This document shows positions 9,036 to 18,328 of a stretch of 60,557 bases of DNA, in pieces. Position 1 is the first letter of the stretch, and every line of letters begins with the position of its first letter. A program made the position numbers and the translations under genes. The notes below the pieces were generated by a model that worked only from the letters and a program-made list of their open reading frames with translations, was not told where the DNA came from and made no database searches. The stretch is from an uncultured Prevotellaceae bacterium (GTDB taxonomy: Bacteria; Bacteroidota; Bacteroidia; Bacteroidales; Bacteroidaceae): contig CACXYH010000010.1 in NCBI GenBank assembly GCA_902771785.1, forward strand, positions 1 to 60,557, written 5' to 3'.

Positions 9036-10619
9036 ATGAGAAGGCTGGCCCTACTGCTCCTCGTGCTTTCTTTGGCTTTGGCAGCTCCTGCACAGAAGAA
9101 AACCTCTGTGCAGAAGAAGCCTGTTGCCGCCAAGAAACAGACCACCACCAAGAAGCGTACTGCCGTCAAGAAGCAGGCCGCGAAACCCGCAGAGACGGTG
9201 AAGGGGCTGCAGGGACAGAAGAAGAAGGTGGCCGCAGAGAAGGCTGCCCACGAGCGCCGCAAGAAGGAGCTGGAGCGCAGCGTGAAGCAGCGCATGAACA
9301 ACCTGATGGTGCTCAACACAGAGATTGAGCAGAAGCGCCGCTCCATCGACACCATCCGTCACGGCATCTCCACCCTCGATGCCAACATCACGGAGCTCGG
9401 CGAGCAGCTGAACGTCCTGCAGGCAGAGCTCGACAACCACAAGCAGCGCTACATGAACTCCATGCGCTACCTGCGCCGCAACCGCTCGGCCCAGAGTCGC
9501 CTCATGTTCATCTTCAGCGCCAAAGACTTCAATCAGATGTACCGCCGCTTGCGCTTCACTAACGAGTATGCCGACTTTCAGCGGGCTCAGGGCGAGGCCG
9601 TGAAGCTGAAGCAGGAGCAGATAGCCCAGAAGCAGCAGGAACTGAGCGACAGCAAGCAGCAGATGAGCGGCCTGCTGCAGCGCGACGAGCATGAGCGCCG
9701 CCAGCTCGAGGGCCGGCAGACCGAGCAGCAGAAGATGGTAGACAACCTGCAGAAGGAGAAGAAAACCGTCGAGGCGCTCATCGCCAAGAAGCAGCAGGAG
9801 GAGGCCGCCCTCAACGTGCGCATCGAGAAGCTCATTGCCGAAGAGGTGGCGCGTGCTAAGGCGCGTGCTGAGGCAGAGGCCAAGCGCAAGGCTGAGGCCG
9901 AAGCCAAGAAGAAGCGTCAGGAGGAGCTGGCCCGCAAACGTGCTGCCGCCGAGGCCGCCCGCAAGGAGAACGAGCGCCGCATTGCTGAGGCCCGTGAGCG
10001 CGAGGAGCGTGCTAAGGCCGAAGCCCGTGCTGCCGAGAAGAAGGATGCCGAGTCGAAGCGCCGTGCCCAGCAGCAGGCCCTCAAGGCCGAGCGCGAGCGC
10101 GAGCTGGCCGAGCGTCGGGCCCGCGAAGACAATAATGCCCGTGAGCGCGACATTGCCGCCGCCAAGAAGAGTGCTGAGGAGGAGTACACTATGCCCGCTG
10201 CCGACCGCAAGCTCAGCGGCAGCTTCGCCAGCAACAAGGGCCGTCTGCCCATTCCCCTCGTGGGACCTTATAAGATTGTGAATGGCTTCGGCCAGTATGC
10301 TGTCAGCGGACTGAGCAACGTGCGGTTGAACAGCAACGGCGTCAACCTCAAGGGACAGTCGGGTGCCAGCGTCCGCTCCGTGTTCGACGGCGAGGTGAGC
10401 GCCGTGTTCCAGGTGCCGGGCAGCGACTACTACATCGTCATGCTGCGGCACGGCAACTACATCTCCGTCTACTGCTATCTGTCGCGTGTCAGCGTGTCGA
10501 AGGGTCAGCACGTGACCGCCCGTCAGACGTTAGGCACCGTAGGCACCGACGGCATCATGCAGTTTCAGCTGCGCAACTGGAAGTCGGCTCTCAACCCCCT
10601 GAGCTGGCTGAACCGGTAG
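9036..10619 (+). CDS. EnvC-like murein hydrolase activator (degenerate LytM)
   Basis: 527 residues. Signal peptide (LALLLLVLSLALAAPAQ), a Lys-rich stretch, then a very long coiled coil (about residues 60-390, with Ala/Glu/Arg/Lys runs), then a C-terminal LytM/M23 domain from about 405. The zinc and catalytic residues of active M23 peptidases are lost: the HxGxD region reads NSNGVNL, the central Y-H-L reads YCYLSRV, and the HLHFE-like end reads MQFQLRN. This matches EnvC-type activators, which switch on amidases rather than cut peptidoglycan. It probably helps split the septum at division. Last gene of the dut-TPR-DUF4292 run. Confidence 0.85.
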   Translation: MRRLALLLLVLSLALAAPAQKKTSVQKKPVAAKKQTTTKKRTAVKKQAAKPAETVKGLQGQKKKVAAEKAAHERRKKELERSVKQRMNNLMVLNTEIEQKRRSIDTIRHGISTLDANITELGEQLNVLQAELDNHKQRYMNSMRYLRRNRSAQSRLMFIFSAKDFNQMYRRLRFTNEYADFQRAQGEAVKLKQEQIAQKQQELSDSKQQMSGLLQRDEHERRQLEGRQTEQQKMVDNLQKEKKTVEALIAKKQQEEAALNVRIEKLIAEEVARAKARAEAEAKRKAEAEAKKKRQEELARKRAAAEAARKENERRIAEAREREERAKAEARAAEKKDAESKRRAQQQALKAERERELAERRAREDNNARERDIAAAKKSAEEEYTMPAADRKLSGSFASNKGRLPIPLVGPYKIVNGFGQYAVSGLSNVRLNSNGVNLKGQSGASVRSVFDGEVSAVFQVPGSDYYIVMLRHGNYISVYCYLSRVSVSKGQHVTARQTLGTVGTDGIMQFQLRNWKSALNPLSWLNR

Positions 10620-10652
10620 AAAGCTTTTCCCCTTTTTCCCCCTTTCCTTTCT

Positions 10653-11708
10653 TTATCCCAGCAGCTGCTGGTAGCAGTCGATGGCCTGCTCCAGCTCCGA
10701 CAGGCAGATGTACTCATCGGCCGAGTGGCTGCGTGCCGACTCGCCCGGCCCCAGCTTAAACGATTCGAAGGGCATCAGCGCTTGGTCGCTCAGCGTGGGC
10801 GAGCCGAAGGGCGTCATGCCCAGCTGCCGGCAGCGCTCAATGAGCTCGTGGTGCTCGTCGATGTGCGATGAGTGCAGCCTGAAGGAGCGAGCCTCCAGCC
10901 GGCATTTCTTCATGTGCTTCTGCAGGAAGGCAAACACATACTCGTTCTTGTAGAATTCGTTCGTCCTCACGTCGAGCACGAAGTGCAGCCTGTCGGGCAC
11001 CACGTTGTGTTGCGTGCCGCTCTCTACCACCGTCACCTGCATCTTCGTAGGTCCCAGCAGCGGGCTCACTTTGCCAAAGCGGTAGTCGCGCAGCCACACC
11101 AGGTCGTCCAGCGCCTCGTAGATGGCGTTCACCCCCTCGTTGCGAGCAGCGTGTCCGCTCAGCCCGTCGGCATAGCCGTCAATCACCATCAGTCCCTTCT
11201 CGGCGATGGCCGGCTGCATGCCCGTCGGCTCGCCCACGATGGCCACATCGATGCGTGGCAGCTGTGGCAGCACGCGGCTGATGCCGTCGCGCCCCGACAC
11301 TTCCTCCTCGGCCGAAGCGCAGTAGACCACGTTGAACGTCCGCTCCCTCCGCCCTGTGAGCCATCTGTACGTCTGCAGCAGCGTCACCAGTCCGCCGCCG
11401 CAGTCGTTCGCTCCCAGCCCGTAGAGGCGGTCGCCCTCCAGCGTGGGTTCGTGGGGGTTGCGCGTCCGCGTAGCCACCGGCTTCACGGTGTCAATGTGGG
11501 CGTTCAGCAGGACGGTCGTCCTCGCCTCGTCGTAGTCGGGGCACACCGCCCACACGTTGTTGCCCTCGCGCCTGGGGTTCAGTCCCCATGCGCTCATCTG
11601 CTGCTCCATCAGGGTGGCAGCCTCCGCCTCGTTGCGGCTGGTTCGCGGTGTAGCAATGAGCCGTCTCAGCAGCGCTACGGCATCGTTCAGGTAGTCGTTC
11701 TTTTCCAT
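10653..11708 (-). CDS. M20 family deacylase, ArgE-like
   Basis: About 351 residues from ATG 11708; the -7 box TACCTTTG (minus strand 11725-11718) lies 9 nt upstream and rules out the alternative TTG at 11720. M20 metal-ligand motifs are visible: LLNAHIDTV (His-x-Asp), YGLGANDCGGG (Asp), ASAEEEVSGRDG (catalytic Glu and metal Glu), VGEPTG, and a late ARSHSADEY (His). The closest class by sequence feel is acetylornithine/acyl-citrulline/acyl-lysine deacetylase. In Bacteroides the arginine pathway uses succinylated intermediates, so the exact acyl group cannot be assigned here. No arginine genes lie next to it. Confidence 0.85.
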   Translation of the reverse strand: MEKNDYLNDAVALLRRLIATPRTSRNEAEAATLMEQQMSAWGLNPRREGNNVWAVCPDYDEARTTVLLNAHIDTVKPVATRTRNPHEPTLEGDRLYGLGANDCGGGLVTLLQTYRWLTGRRERTFNVVYCASAEEEVSGRDGISRVLPQLPRIDVAIVGEPTGMQPAIAEKGLMVIDGYADGLSGHAARNEGVNAIYEALDDLVWLRDYRFGKVSPLLGPTKMQVTVVESGTQHNVVPDRLHFVLDVRTNEFYKNEYVFAFLQKHMKKCRLEARSFRLHSSHIDEHHELIERCRQLGMTPFGSPTLSDQALMPFESFKLGPGESARSHSADEYICLSELEQAIDCYQQLLG

Positions 11709-11801
11709 ATCTGCTGGCAAAGGTAGCAGTTTCTTGTCAAACGGCCAAGCCTTTTTGCGATAAAACCGCGCGAAAAATTTGGTTTTCTGCCGCTTTTTCC
11801 G

Positions 11802-11809
11802 TACTTTTG
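11802..11809 (+). promoter_or_regulatory. -7 box of acyl-CoA synthetase gene
   Basis: TACTTTTG at 11802-11809 with a TTTG at 11778-11781, 20 bp upstream, fits the Bacteroidota -33/-7 spacing. The start codon follows 35 bp later. Confidence 0.6.
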
Positions 11810-11844
11810 CACCAAAATAAGTTAAAAAAGCATTTTAGGTACCT

Positions 11845-13653
11845 ATGCAGATCAACACCCATCTTTCTCGACTCGTTCACGACGTGGCCGCTCACTACGG
11901 CGACCGCGAGGCTCTCATCTATCAGGATTTCGGGGGCAGCGAGTGGAAATCCTGCTCCTGGAACGAGTTCTCGGCAGCCGTCAGCCGCGTGTCCAACGCC
12001 ATGCTCAACCTGGGCGTCAAGGTTCAGGAGAACGTGGGCATCTTCTCGCAGAACTCGGTGCAGTACATCTTCTGCGACTTCGGCGCCTGGGGCATCCGTG
12101 CCGTCACCATCCCGTTCTATGCTACCAGTTCTGAGCAGCAAATCCAGTTCATGATCAACGATGCCCACATCCGCTTCCTCTTCGTGGGCGAGCAGGAACA
12201 GTACGACAAGGCGCGCCGCGTCTTCGCCACCTGCCATTCGCTCGAGCGCATCATCGTCTTCGACCCCGCCGTGCGACTGGCTGAGGGCGACACCACCACG
12301 CAGCGCTTCGACGACTTCCTGCGCCTGGGCGACGGCCTGCCCCGCCAGTCGGAGGTGGCCAACCTGCAGCAGCAGGCGTCGATGGACGATGTGGCCAACA
12401 TCCTCTACACCAGCGGCACCACCGGCGACTCCAAGGGCGTCATTCTCACTTGCGGCCAGTATCATGCCGCCTTCGAGGCCAACGGCAAGTGCGTCCCCGT
12501 GGGCGACGACGACCGCATCATGAACTTCCTGCCCTTCACCCATATCTTCGAGAAAGGCTGGAAAATCCTTTGCATCACCAAGGGCGCCCGCCTCATTGTC
12601 AACACCCATCCGCAGCAGGTGCAGCAGTCCATGCGCCAGACCCACCCCACGTGCATGTCGTCCGTGCCCCGCTTCTGGGAGAAAGTCTATCAGGGCGTGC
12701 TCGAGAAGATTGAGGGCTCCGGCAGCGTGCAGCGCGCCCTCTTCCGCCACGCCCTCAGCGTGGGCCGCAAGCACAACATCGAGTACCTCTCCAAGGGTCG
12801 CCGCCCGCCTGTGGCCCTCCACCTCGAGTACGAGATGCTCAACAAGACCGTCTTCTCCCTCGTGCGCCGCGAGCTCGGCTTGGAGAACGCCCATTTCTTC
12901 CCCACCGCCGGCGCCGCCGTCAACCCCGTTGTTGAGGAGTTCGTCCATAGCATCGGCATCAACATGGTCGTCGGCTACGGCCTCACCGAGAGCCTCGCCA
13001 CCGTGTCGTGCAACCACCTGGGGCAGCCCTGGACCGTAGGCTCCGTGGGCATCCCCATCGAGGGCATCAGCGTGCGCATCAGCGACGAGGGCGAGATTCT
13101 GCTCAAGGGCCCCACCATCACCCGGGGCTACTACAACCGCGACGACATCACCCGCCAGTCGTTCACCGCCGACGGCTATTTCCGCACCGGCGACTCCGGC
13201 TATCTGCAGGGCGGCGAGCTCTTCCTCAAGGAGCGCATCAAAGACCTCTTCAAGACCAGCAACGGCAAGTATATTGCTCCGCAGATGATTGAGTCGAAGC
13301 TGCTCGTCGACAAGTATATCGACCAGATAGCCATCATCGCCGACCAGCGCAAGTTCGTCTCCGCCCTCATCATTCCCGAGTACCGGCTGCTCGAAGACTA
13401 CGCCCGCGAGCATGCCATCAGCTTCAGCAGTCGCGAAGACCTCTGCGTCAACGCCCAGATACACCAGATGCTGCAGGAGCGCATCGACACCCTGCAGCAG
13501 CAGCTCGCCCACTACGAGCAGGTGAAGCGCTTCGTGCTCCTGCCCAGCCCCTTCTCGCTTGAGCGAGGAGAGCTCACGAACACACTGAAAATCAAGCGAC
13601 GCGTGCTCAACGAAAACTATAAAAAGGAAATTGACAGCATGTATGAGGAATAG
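11845..13653 (+). CDS. Long-chain acyl-CoA synthetase (AMP-forming)
   Basis: 602 residues, typical length for the bacterial/eukaryotic long-chain class. It activates fatty acids with ATP and CoA through an acyl-adenylate. The P-loop-like AMP-binding motif is YTSGTTGDSKGV (about residue 190), followed by FLPFTHIFEKG, the A5 motif GYGLTESLATVS, the ATP-contact motif YFRTGDSGYL and the hinge/linker with ERIKDLFKTSNGKYIAP. Probably cytoplasmic or membrane-associated, feeding lipid synthesis or recycling. Own promoter, divergent from the M20 gene. Confidence 0.92.
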   Translation: MQINTHLSRLVHDVAAHYGDREALIYQDFGGSEWKSCSWNEFSAAVSRVSNAMLNLGVKVQENVGIFSQNSVQYIFCDFGAWGIRAVTIPFYATSSEQQIQFMINDAHIRFLFVGEQEQYDKARRVFATCHSLERIIVFDPAVRLAEGDTTTQRFDDFLRLGDGLPRQSEVANLQQQASMDDVANILYTSGTTGDSKGVILTCGQYHAAFEANGKCVPVGDDDRIMNFLPFTHIFEKGWKILCITKGARLIVNTHPQQVQQSMRQTHPTCMSSVPRFWEKVYQGVLEKIEGSGSVQRALFRHALSVGRKHNIEYLSKGRRPPVALHLEYEMLNKTVFSLVRRELGLENAHFFPTAGAAVNPVVEEFVHSIGINMVVGYGLTESLATVSCNHLGQPWTVGSVGIPIEGISVRISDEGEILLKGPTITRGYYNRDDITRQSFTADGYFRTGDSGYLQGGELFLKERIKDLFKTSNGKYIAPQMIESKLLVDKYIDQIAIIADQRKFVSALIIPEYRLLEDYAREHAISFSSREDLCVNAQIHQMLQERIDTLQQQLAHYEQVKRFVLLPSPFSLERGELTNTLKIKRRVLNENYKKEIDSMYEE

Positions 13654-13747
13654 ATAGAAATCGCTTCATGTCACTTTGTCACTTGTAATTTTCTGTTTGT
13701 GTCTCTTTTCCTAAGAACGTTGACTTCGTACGGATATTGTTGGCTTC

Positions 13748-13879
13748 CTACTGCCAGTTCGTGAGCCTCGACCCGTAGTTTCGTCAGCCTTCTACTGCCA
13801 GTTCGTGAGCCTCGACCCGTAGGTTCGTCAGCCTCCTACTGCCGGTTCGTGCCCGACGAACTAACGGCTCGCGGGCTGA
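13748..13879. repeat. 22-bp-period intergenic array, GTTCGTGAGCCT family
   Basis: The gene-free stretch 13654-14048 holds a tandem array. Units start at 13748, 13770, 13792, 13814, 13836 and 13858, exactly 22 bp apart. Two unit types alternate (starting CTACTGCC and GACCCGTA), giving a 44-bp higher-order period, and both share GTTCGT(G/C)AGCCT. The end (GGTTCGTG...GACGAACTAACGG) matches a copy near 59147-59200, and related arrays lie at 31301-31470 and 32146-32189. Confidence 0.85.
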
Positions 13880-13980
13880 CTGCGCGCATGCGAGCCCTAT
13901 AACAAATAGGGTGACGTCTTTTTTTTTGATATTTTTTGTTAAAATCTGTAAACTAATTTTAGACTCTCCCGAATTCTGAG

Positions 13981-13988
13981 TATCTTTG
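13981..13988 (+). promoter_or_regulatory. -7 box of GH31 gene
   Basis: TATCTTTG at 13981-13988 is followed by a 60-base A-rich leader to the GH31 start codon. No convincing -33 element was seen. Confidence 0.5.
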
Positions 13989-14048
13989 TGTTGTTTTCGC
14001 GAAGCAACCAAAACTAAGTATTCATACGAAACGATAAAGAAATAGAAA

Positions 14049-16460
14049 ATGAAAACGAAAAGTTGGTTTTTGGCAGCCGTGCTGTGCATGGCAGCGGCTG
14101 CAGCAGGCGCCGAGCCTGTAGAGATGGTGGTAGGCCAGACGAAGGTGAGTGTGGAGTTCTACACACCGCAGACGGTGAGAGTGGTGAAGACGCCCGCCGG
14201 CCACGACTTCGCAAAGACGGGGCTGGTGGTGACGGCGAAGCCCGGCGACGTGAAGGTGAGCCAAAAGGGCTACACGCTGAGCAGCGATGCGCTGACGGTG
14301 AAGGTCGATGCGCGGACAGGTGCCGTCAGCTTCCTGGCCAAGGGAAAGACGCTGCTGCGCGAGAAGGGTGAGCCCACCCTCGAGCCGCTGACCAGCGGCG
14401 CCGACGCGGGCAAGTTCAGGGTGGCGCAGACGTTCCTGCTCGACAAGGACGAACCCGTCTACGGCCTGGGCACCATTCAGAACGGCAAGATGAACCGCCG
14501 CGGCGAGCACAAGCGGATGGAGCAGTCGAACCTGGAGGACTTCCAGAACGTGGTGCAGAGCATCAAGGGCTGGGGACTCTACTGGGACAACTACTCGCCC
14601 ACGCGGTTCGACGATGACCTGCAGCAGGGTATGACGCTGGCCTCAGAGGTGGGCGAGGGCGTCGACTACTACTTCATGTACGGCGGCTCGGCCGACGGCG
14701 TGATTGCGCAGATGCGACAACTGACGGGCGACGTGCCGATGTTCCCGCTCTGGACCTACGGCTACTGGCAGTCGAAGGAGCGCTACAAGAGCGCCGGCGA
14801 GACGGAGGCCATCGTCGACGTGTACCGGCGGCTGCAAGTGCCCCTCGACGGCATCATCCAGGACTGGCAGTACTGGGGCTCTAACTACCTGTGGAACGCC
14901 ATGGACTTCCTCTCGGAGGACTTCGCCAGCGGCCGGCAGATGATAGAGAACGTGCACAAGAAGCACGCCCACTTCATGATCAGCATCTGGGCCAGCTTCG
15001 GCCCGCAGACGCGGCAGGCCCGCGAGCTCAGGGAGAAAGGACTGCTGCTGCCTATCGAGACGTGGCCGCAGAGCGGCATCTCCCACGTGTGGCCACCCGA
15101 CATGAACTACCCCTCGGGCGTGAAGGTCTACGATGCCTTCCACCCCGAGGCACGTGCCATCTACTGGAAATACCTGAAGACGCTCTACGACTACGGTACC
15201 GACGCCTGGTGGATGGACTCTACCGACCCCGACTTCTTCAATCCCCGCGAGAGCGACTATGCGCACCCCGTCTACGGCGGCACGTGGCGCTCGCAGCGCA
15301 ACGCCTTCCCCCTGGCCACCGTGCGCGGCATCTATGAGGCCCAGCGCAAGGACGACCGCGGCAAGCGCATCTTCATCATGACCCGCTCGTCTTTTGCCGG
15401 ACAGCAGCACTACGGCTCGAACATGTGGAGTGGCGACGTCAACTCATCATGGGACATGCTGCGCAAGCAGGTGCCCGCCGGACTGAGCTTCACGCTCACG
15501 GGCAACCCCAACTTCAATACCGACATCGGCGGCTTCTTCTGCGGCTCGTACAACACCCGCGGCGCAGGCTCGGCACCCCGTAACCCGCAGTTCCAGGAGC
15601 TCTACGTGCGGTGGATGCAGTACGCCCTGTTCTGCCCCGTGTTCCGCAGCCACGGAGCCGACGCGCCCCGCGAGATATGGCAGTTCGGCAAGAAGGGCGA
15701 GCCCGTCTACGATGCCATCGAGCAGCAGATACGCCTGCGCTACCGGCTTATACCTTATTTATATAGTACGGCCTGGCAGGTGACCTCTGCCAACGGCAGC
15801 TACATGCGACCGCTGTTTGCCGACTTCGCTCAGGACAAGAAGGTGTGGAACATGACCGACGAGTTCCTCTTCGGACGTAGCATCCTGGCCTGTCCCATCG
15901 TCGACCCGCAGTACACCGAGGAGAAGATTATTCGCACCGACGCCATGACCGGCTGGAACCGCCAGAATGCAACCGACGGTTCGGCCGCCGGAACCATCGA
16001 CTTCACCGCCACGAAGACCACCACGAAATACCTGCCCAAGGGCGCTGCGTGGTACGACTTCTGGACGGGACGGCGCTACGGCGGCGGACAGACCGTGACG
16101 CTCGAGACCCGGTTCGACCGCGTGCCGATGTTCGTGCGTGCCGGAAGCATCCTGCCCCTGGGGCCCGAGATGCAGTACGTAGGCGAGAAAGCCTGGGACA
16201 ACCTCGAGCTGCGCGTCTACCCGGGTGCCGACGCCACCTTCACGCTCTATGAGGACGAGGGCGACAACTACAACTACGAGCAGGGCAAGCATGCCACCAT
16301 CACCATGCAGTGGAACGACAAGGCACGCAAGCTGACCATCGGCCAGCGCCAGGGAGCCTACGAGGGCATGCTCCAGCAGCGCCAGTTCACCGTGGTGCTG
16401 CCCGACGGAACCACCAAGACGGCCCACTACGATGGCAGCGCCGTCAGCATAGCTTTCTGA
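14049..16460 (+). CDS. Glycoside hydrolase family 31 enzyme
   Basis: 803 residues with a signal peptide (FLAAVLCMAAAAAGAE), so periplasmic or surface. N-terminal beta-sandwich (about 25-225), then the (beta/alpha)8 barrel. Catalytic residues are visible: nucleophile Asp 390 in DAWWMDSTDPD and acid/base Asp 463 in NMWSGDVNSSW; substrate-binding Asp 272 lies in IIQDWQYWG. A C-terminal beta domain (FVRAGSILPLGPE, YPGADATFTLYEDEGDNY) completes the family architecture. GH31 includes alpha-glucosidases, alpha-xylosidases and glucosyltransferases; the sequence alone does not decide, though the DSTDPD context resembles the alpha-xylosidase/transglucosidase side. It stands alone, not in an obvious polysaccharide utilisation locus. 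Confidence 0.9.
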   Translation: MKTKSWFLAAVLCMAAAAAGAEPVEMVVGQTKVSVEFYTPQTVRVVKTPAGHDFAKTGLVVTAKPGDVKVSQKGYTLSSDALTVKVDARTGAVSFLAKGKTLLREKGEPTLEPLTSGADAGKFRVAQTFLLDKDEPVYGLGTIQNGKMNRRGEHKRMEQSNLEDFQNVVQSIKGWGLYWDNYSPTRFDDDLQQGMTLASEVGEGVDYYFMYGGSADGVIAQMRQLTGDVPMFPLWTYGYWQSKERYKSAGETEAIVDVYRRLQVPLDGIIQDWQYWGSNYLWNAMDFLSEDFASGRQMIENVHKKHAHFMISIWASFGPQTRQARELREKGLLLPIETWPQSGISHVWPPDMNYPSGVKVYDAFHPEARAIYWKYLKTLYDYGTDAWWMDSTDPDFFNPRESDYAHPVYGGTWRSQRNAFPLATVRGIYEAQRKDDRGKRIFIMTRSSFAGQQHYGSNMWSGDVNSSWDMLRKQVPAGLSFTLTGNPNFNTDIGGFFCGSYNTRGAGSAPRNPQFQELYVRWMQYALFCPVFRSHGADAPREIWQFGKKGEPVYDAIEQQIRLRYRLIPYLYSTAWQVTSANGSYMRPLFADFAQDKKVWNMTDEFLFGRSILACPIVDPQYTEEKIIRTDAMTGWNRQNATDGSAAGTIDFTATKTTTKYLPKGAAWYDFWTGRRYGGGQTVTLETRFDRVPMFVRAGSILPLGPEMQYVGEKAWDNLELRVYPGADATFTLYEDEGDNYNYEQGKHATITMQWNDKARKLTIGQRQGAYEGMLQQRQFTVVLPDGTTKTAHYDGSAVSIAF

Positions 16461-16479
16461 CGTTTGCAAGCCCTTTATG

Positions 16480-16523
16480 GAAGAAAAGCAAAAGAAAAAT
16501 CACCATTTCTTTTGCTTTTCTTC
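16480..16523 (+). terminator. Terminator of GH31 gene, merged with prfB promoter
   Basis: Perfect 18-bp stem: arms 16480-16497 and 16506-16523, loop of 8, followed by TTGTTTTTAG. The downstream arm contains TTTG at 16511-16514, which sits 19 bp before the prfB -7 box TACCTTTG (16534-16541) and is a candidate -33 element, so the terminator and the next promoter overlap. Confidence 0.8.
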
Positions 16524-16533
16524 TTGTTTTTAG

Positions 16534-16541
16534 TACCTTTG
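16534..16541 (+). promoter_or_regulatory. -7 box of prfB
   Basis: TACCTTTG lies 4 nt before the prfB ATG, so the transcript would begin within about two bases of the start codon. Same geometry as the dGTPase gene and the gene ending at 4372. Confidence 0.65.
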
Positions 16542-16545
16542 CACC

Positions 16546-17664
16546 ATGATTACGCAAGACCAACTGAAGGATATCTTAGACCGTGCCGACAAACTGAAGC
16601 ACTATCTCAAAATCGACGAGAAGCAGATAGAGTGGGAGGAAGAAGACCTCCGCACGCAGGCTCCCGACTTCTGGGACGACCCCAAACGGGCCGAGGAGCA
16701 GATGAAGAAGGTGAAGAGCATCAAGAAATGGCTCGACGGATATAACGACGTGCGACTCAAGGCCGACGAGCTGCAGCTGGCCTTCGACTTCTATAAGGAT
16801 GAGATGGTGACGGAGCAGGAGGTGGACAACGACTACCAGCAGGCCATCGACGCCATTGAGCACCTGGAGCTGATGAACATGCTGCGGCAGCAGGAAGACC
16901 CCATGGACGCCGTGCTGAAGATAAACAGCGGCGCCGGCGGCACCGAAGCACAGGACTGGGCCTCGATGCTCATGCGAATGTACATGCGGTGGGCTGAGGC
17001 GCACGGCTACAAGGTGACCATCTCGAACCTGCTCGACGGCGACGAGGCAGGCATCAAGAGCGTCACCATGCAGATTGAGGGCGGAGAATATGCCTACGGC
17101 TACCTGAAGTCGGAGAACGGAGTGCACCGGCTGGTGCGCGTCAGCCCCTTCAATGCCCAGGGCAAGCGCATGACCTCGTTTGCATCGGTCTTCGTCACGC
17201 CGCTCGTCGACGATACCATCGAGGTGTACGTAGACCCCGCCAAGCTGTCGTGGGACACCTTCCGCAGCAGCGGCGCCGGCGGACAGAACGTCAATAAGGT
17301 GGAGTCGGGCGTGCGCCTGCGCTATTGGTACACCGACCCCGATACGGGCGAGGAAGAGGAAATCCTGATTGAGAACACCGAGACCCGCGACCAGCCCAAG
17401 AACAAGGCCAAGGCCCTGCTGCTGCTGAAGTCGCAACTCTACGACCGCGCCATGAAGAAGCGGCTGGAGGCACAGGCTAAGATTGAGGCCGGCAAGAAGA
17501 AGATAGAGTGGGGCAGCCAGATACGGTCGTACGTGTTCGACGACAAGCGCGTGAAAGACCACCGCACCAACTATCAGACCTCTGACGTGGACGGGGTGAT
17601 GAACGGAAAGATTGACGGCTTCATCAAGGCCTACCTGATGGAGTTCCCCGTGGCCGAAGAATGA
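16546..17664 (+). CDS. prfB: Peptide chain release factor 2
   Basis: 372 residues, close to the family length of about 365. It releases the nascent chain at UAA and UGA codons. The GGQ peptidyl-tRNA hydrolysis loop is SSGAGGQNVNKVES, and the tripeptide anticodon is SPF in VRVSPFNAQGKR, which marks RF2 rather than RF1 (PxT). The N-terminus (KLKHYLKIDEKQIEW) reads through the place where many bacteria have an in-frame UGA and a +1 shift; here there is no stop, so there is no such autoregulatory frameshift. Confidence 0.95.
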   Translation: MITQDQLKDILDRADKLKHYLKIDEKQIEWEEEDLRTQAPDFWDDPKRAEEQMKKVKSIKKWLDGYNDVRLKADELQLAFDFYKDEMVTEQEVDNDYQQAIDAIEHLELMNMLRQQEDPMDAVLKINSGAGGTEAQDWASMLMRMYMRWAEAHGYKVTISNLLDGDEAGIKSVTMQIEGGEYAYGYLKSENGVHRLVRVSPFNAQGKRMTSFASVFVTPLVDDTIEVYVDPAKLSWDTFRSSGAGGQNVNKVESGVRLRYWYTDPDTGEEEEILIENTETRDQPKNKAKALLLLKSQLYDRAMKKRLEAQAKIEAGKKKIEWGSQIRSYVFDDKRVKDHRTNYQTSDVDGVMNGKIDGFIKAYLMEFPVAEE

Positions 17665-17693
17665 TAACATTCACCTAAAAAACAATAAATACT

Positions 17694-17849
17694 ATGGCAA
17701 AGAAAAACGAAAAGCATCTGAATGCTAAGCAGGTTGCTTACGAGAAGCAGCAGGAGAAAAAAGGAACAAACGTTGTCATGTGGATTATCGGCTCGCTGAT
17801 ACTCCTTGGACTGGTGTATATTGGTTGGTCGGTTTGGATGATGGCCTAA
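17694..17849 (+). CDS. 51-residue single-pass membrane protein
   Basis: Short open frame: ATG 17694, TAA 17847-17849. A charged N-terminus (MAKKNEKHLNAKQVAYEKQQ) is followed by one hydrophobic helix (VMWIIGSLILLGLVYIGWSVW) at about residues 28-48. Placed 29 bp after prfB and 5 bp before the CYTH gene, so probably cotranscribed with both. No family recognised. Strong codon pattern and clean spacing support a real gene. Confidence 0.7.
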   Translation: MAKKNEKHLNAKQVAYEKQQEKKGTNVVMWIIGSLILLGLVYIGWSVWMMA

Positions 17850-17854
17850 CCACA

Positions 17855-18328
17855 ATGGCAGCACTCGAAATAGAACGTAAGTTCCTCGTCGTGGGCGATG
17901 CCTACAAGCGGCAGGCCTACGCCAGCAGCAACATCAAGCAAGGCTACATCTGCAGCGAACGCGGGCGCACCGTCAGGGTGCGCCTGCGTGGCGACTGCGG
18001 CTATCTGACCATCAAGGGACCCTCGACCGACAACGGCCTTTCGCGCTATGAGTTTGAGAAGGAGATAACGCTCGAAGAGGCCCGCGAGCTCTTCAAACTC
18101 TGCGAACCGGGCATCGTCGAGAAAACCCGCTATCTCGTCAGAAGCGGCAACCATACCTTCGAGGTCGACGAGTTTCATGGCGACAACGAAGGACTGGTAA
18201 TGGCCGAAGTGGAGCTGGCGGCACCCGACGACCCCATCGTGAAGCCCGACTTCATTGGGCAGGAGGTGACGGGCGACCGGCGCTACTACAACTCGCAGCT
18301 CAGGCAGCACCCCTTCACGACTTGGTGA
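17855..18328 (+). CDS. CYTH domain protein (triphosphate tunnel metalloenzyme)
   Basis: 157 residues from ATG 17855; the longer frame to 17780 overlaps the small membrane gene. The N-terminal EIERKFLV is the ExExK signature of the CYTH superfamily, which binds triphosphates in a beta tunnel. Further tunnel strands are VRVRLRGDCGYLTIKGP, YEFEKEI, EKTRYLVRSG, FEVDEFHG and MAEVEL. The likely reaction is hydrolysis of inorganic triphosphate or a nucleoside triphosphate; some relatives are adenylate cyclases. The end overlaps the convergent VanZ-like gene by 14 bp. Confidence 0.88.
   Translation: MAALEIERKFLVVGDAYKRQAYASSNIKQGYICSERGRTVRVRLRGDCGYLTIKGPSTDNGLSRYEFEKEITLEEARELFKLCEPGIVEKTRYLVRSGNHTFEVDEFHGDNEGLVMAEVELAAPDDPIVKPDFIGQEVTGDRRYYNSQLRQHPFTTW

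Noticed and set aside
11737-13512. 591-residue open frame opposite the acyl-CoA synthetase gene
   Set aside because: Antisense of a gene with all adenylate-forming motifs; no recognisable protein features.
16546-16640. Programmed frameshift in prfB
   Set aside because: No in-frame stop at the usual place; the gene reads straight through.
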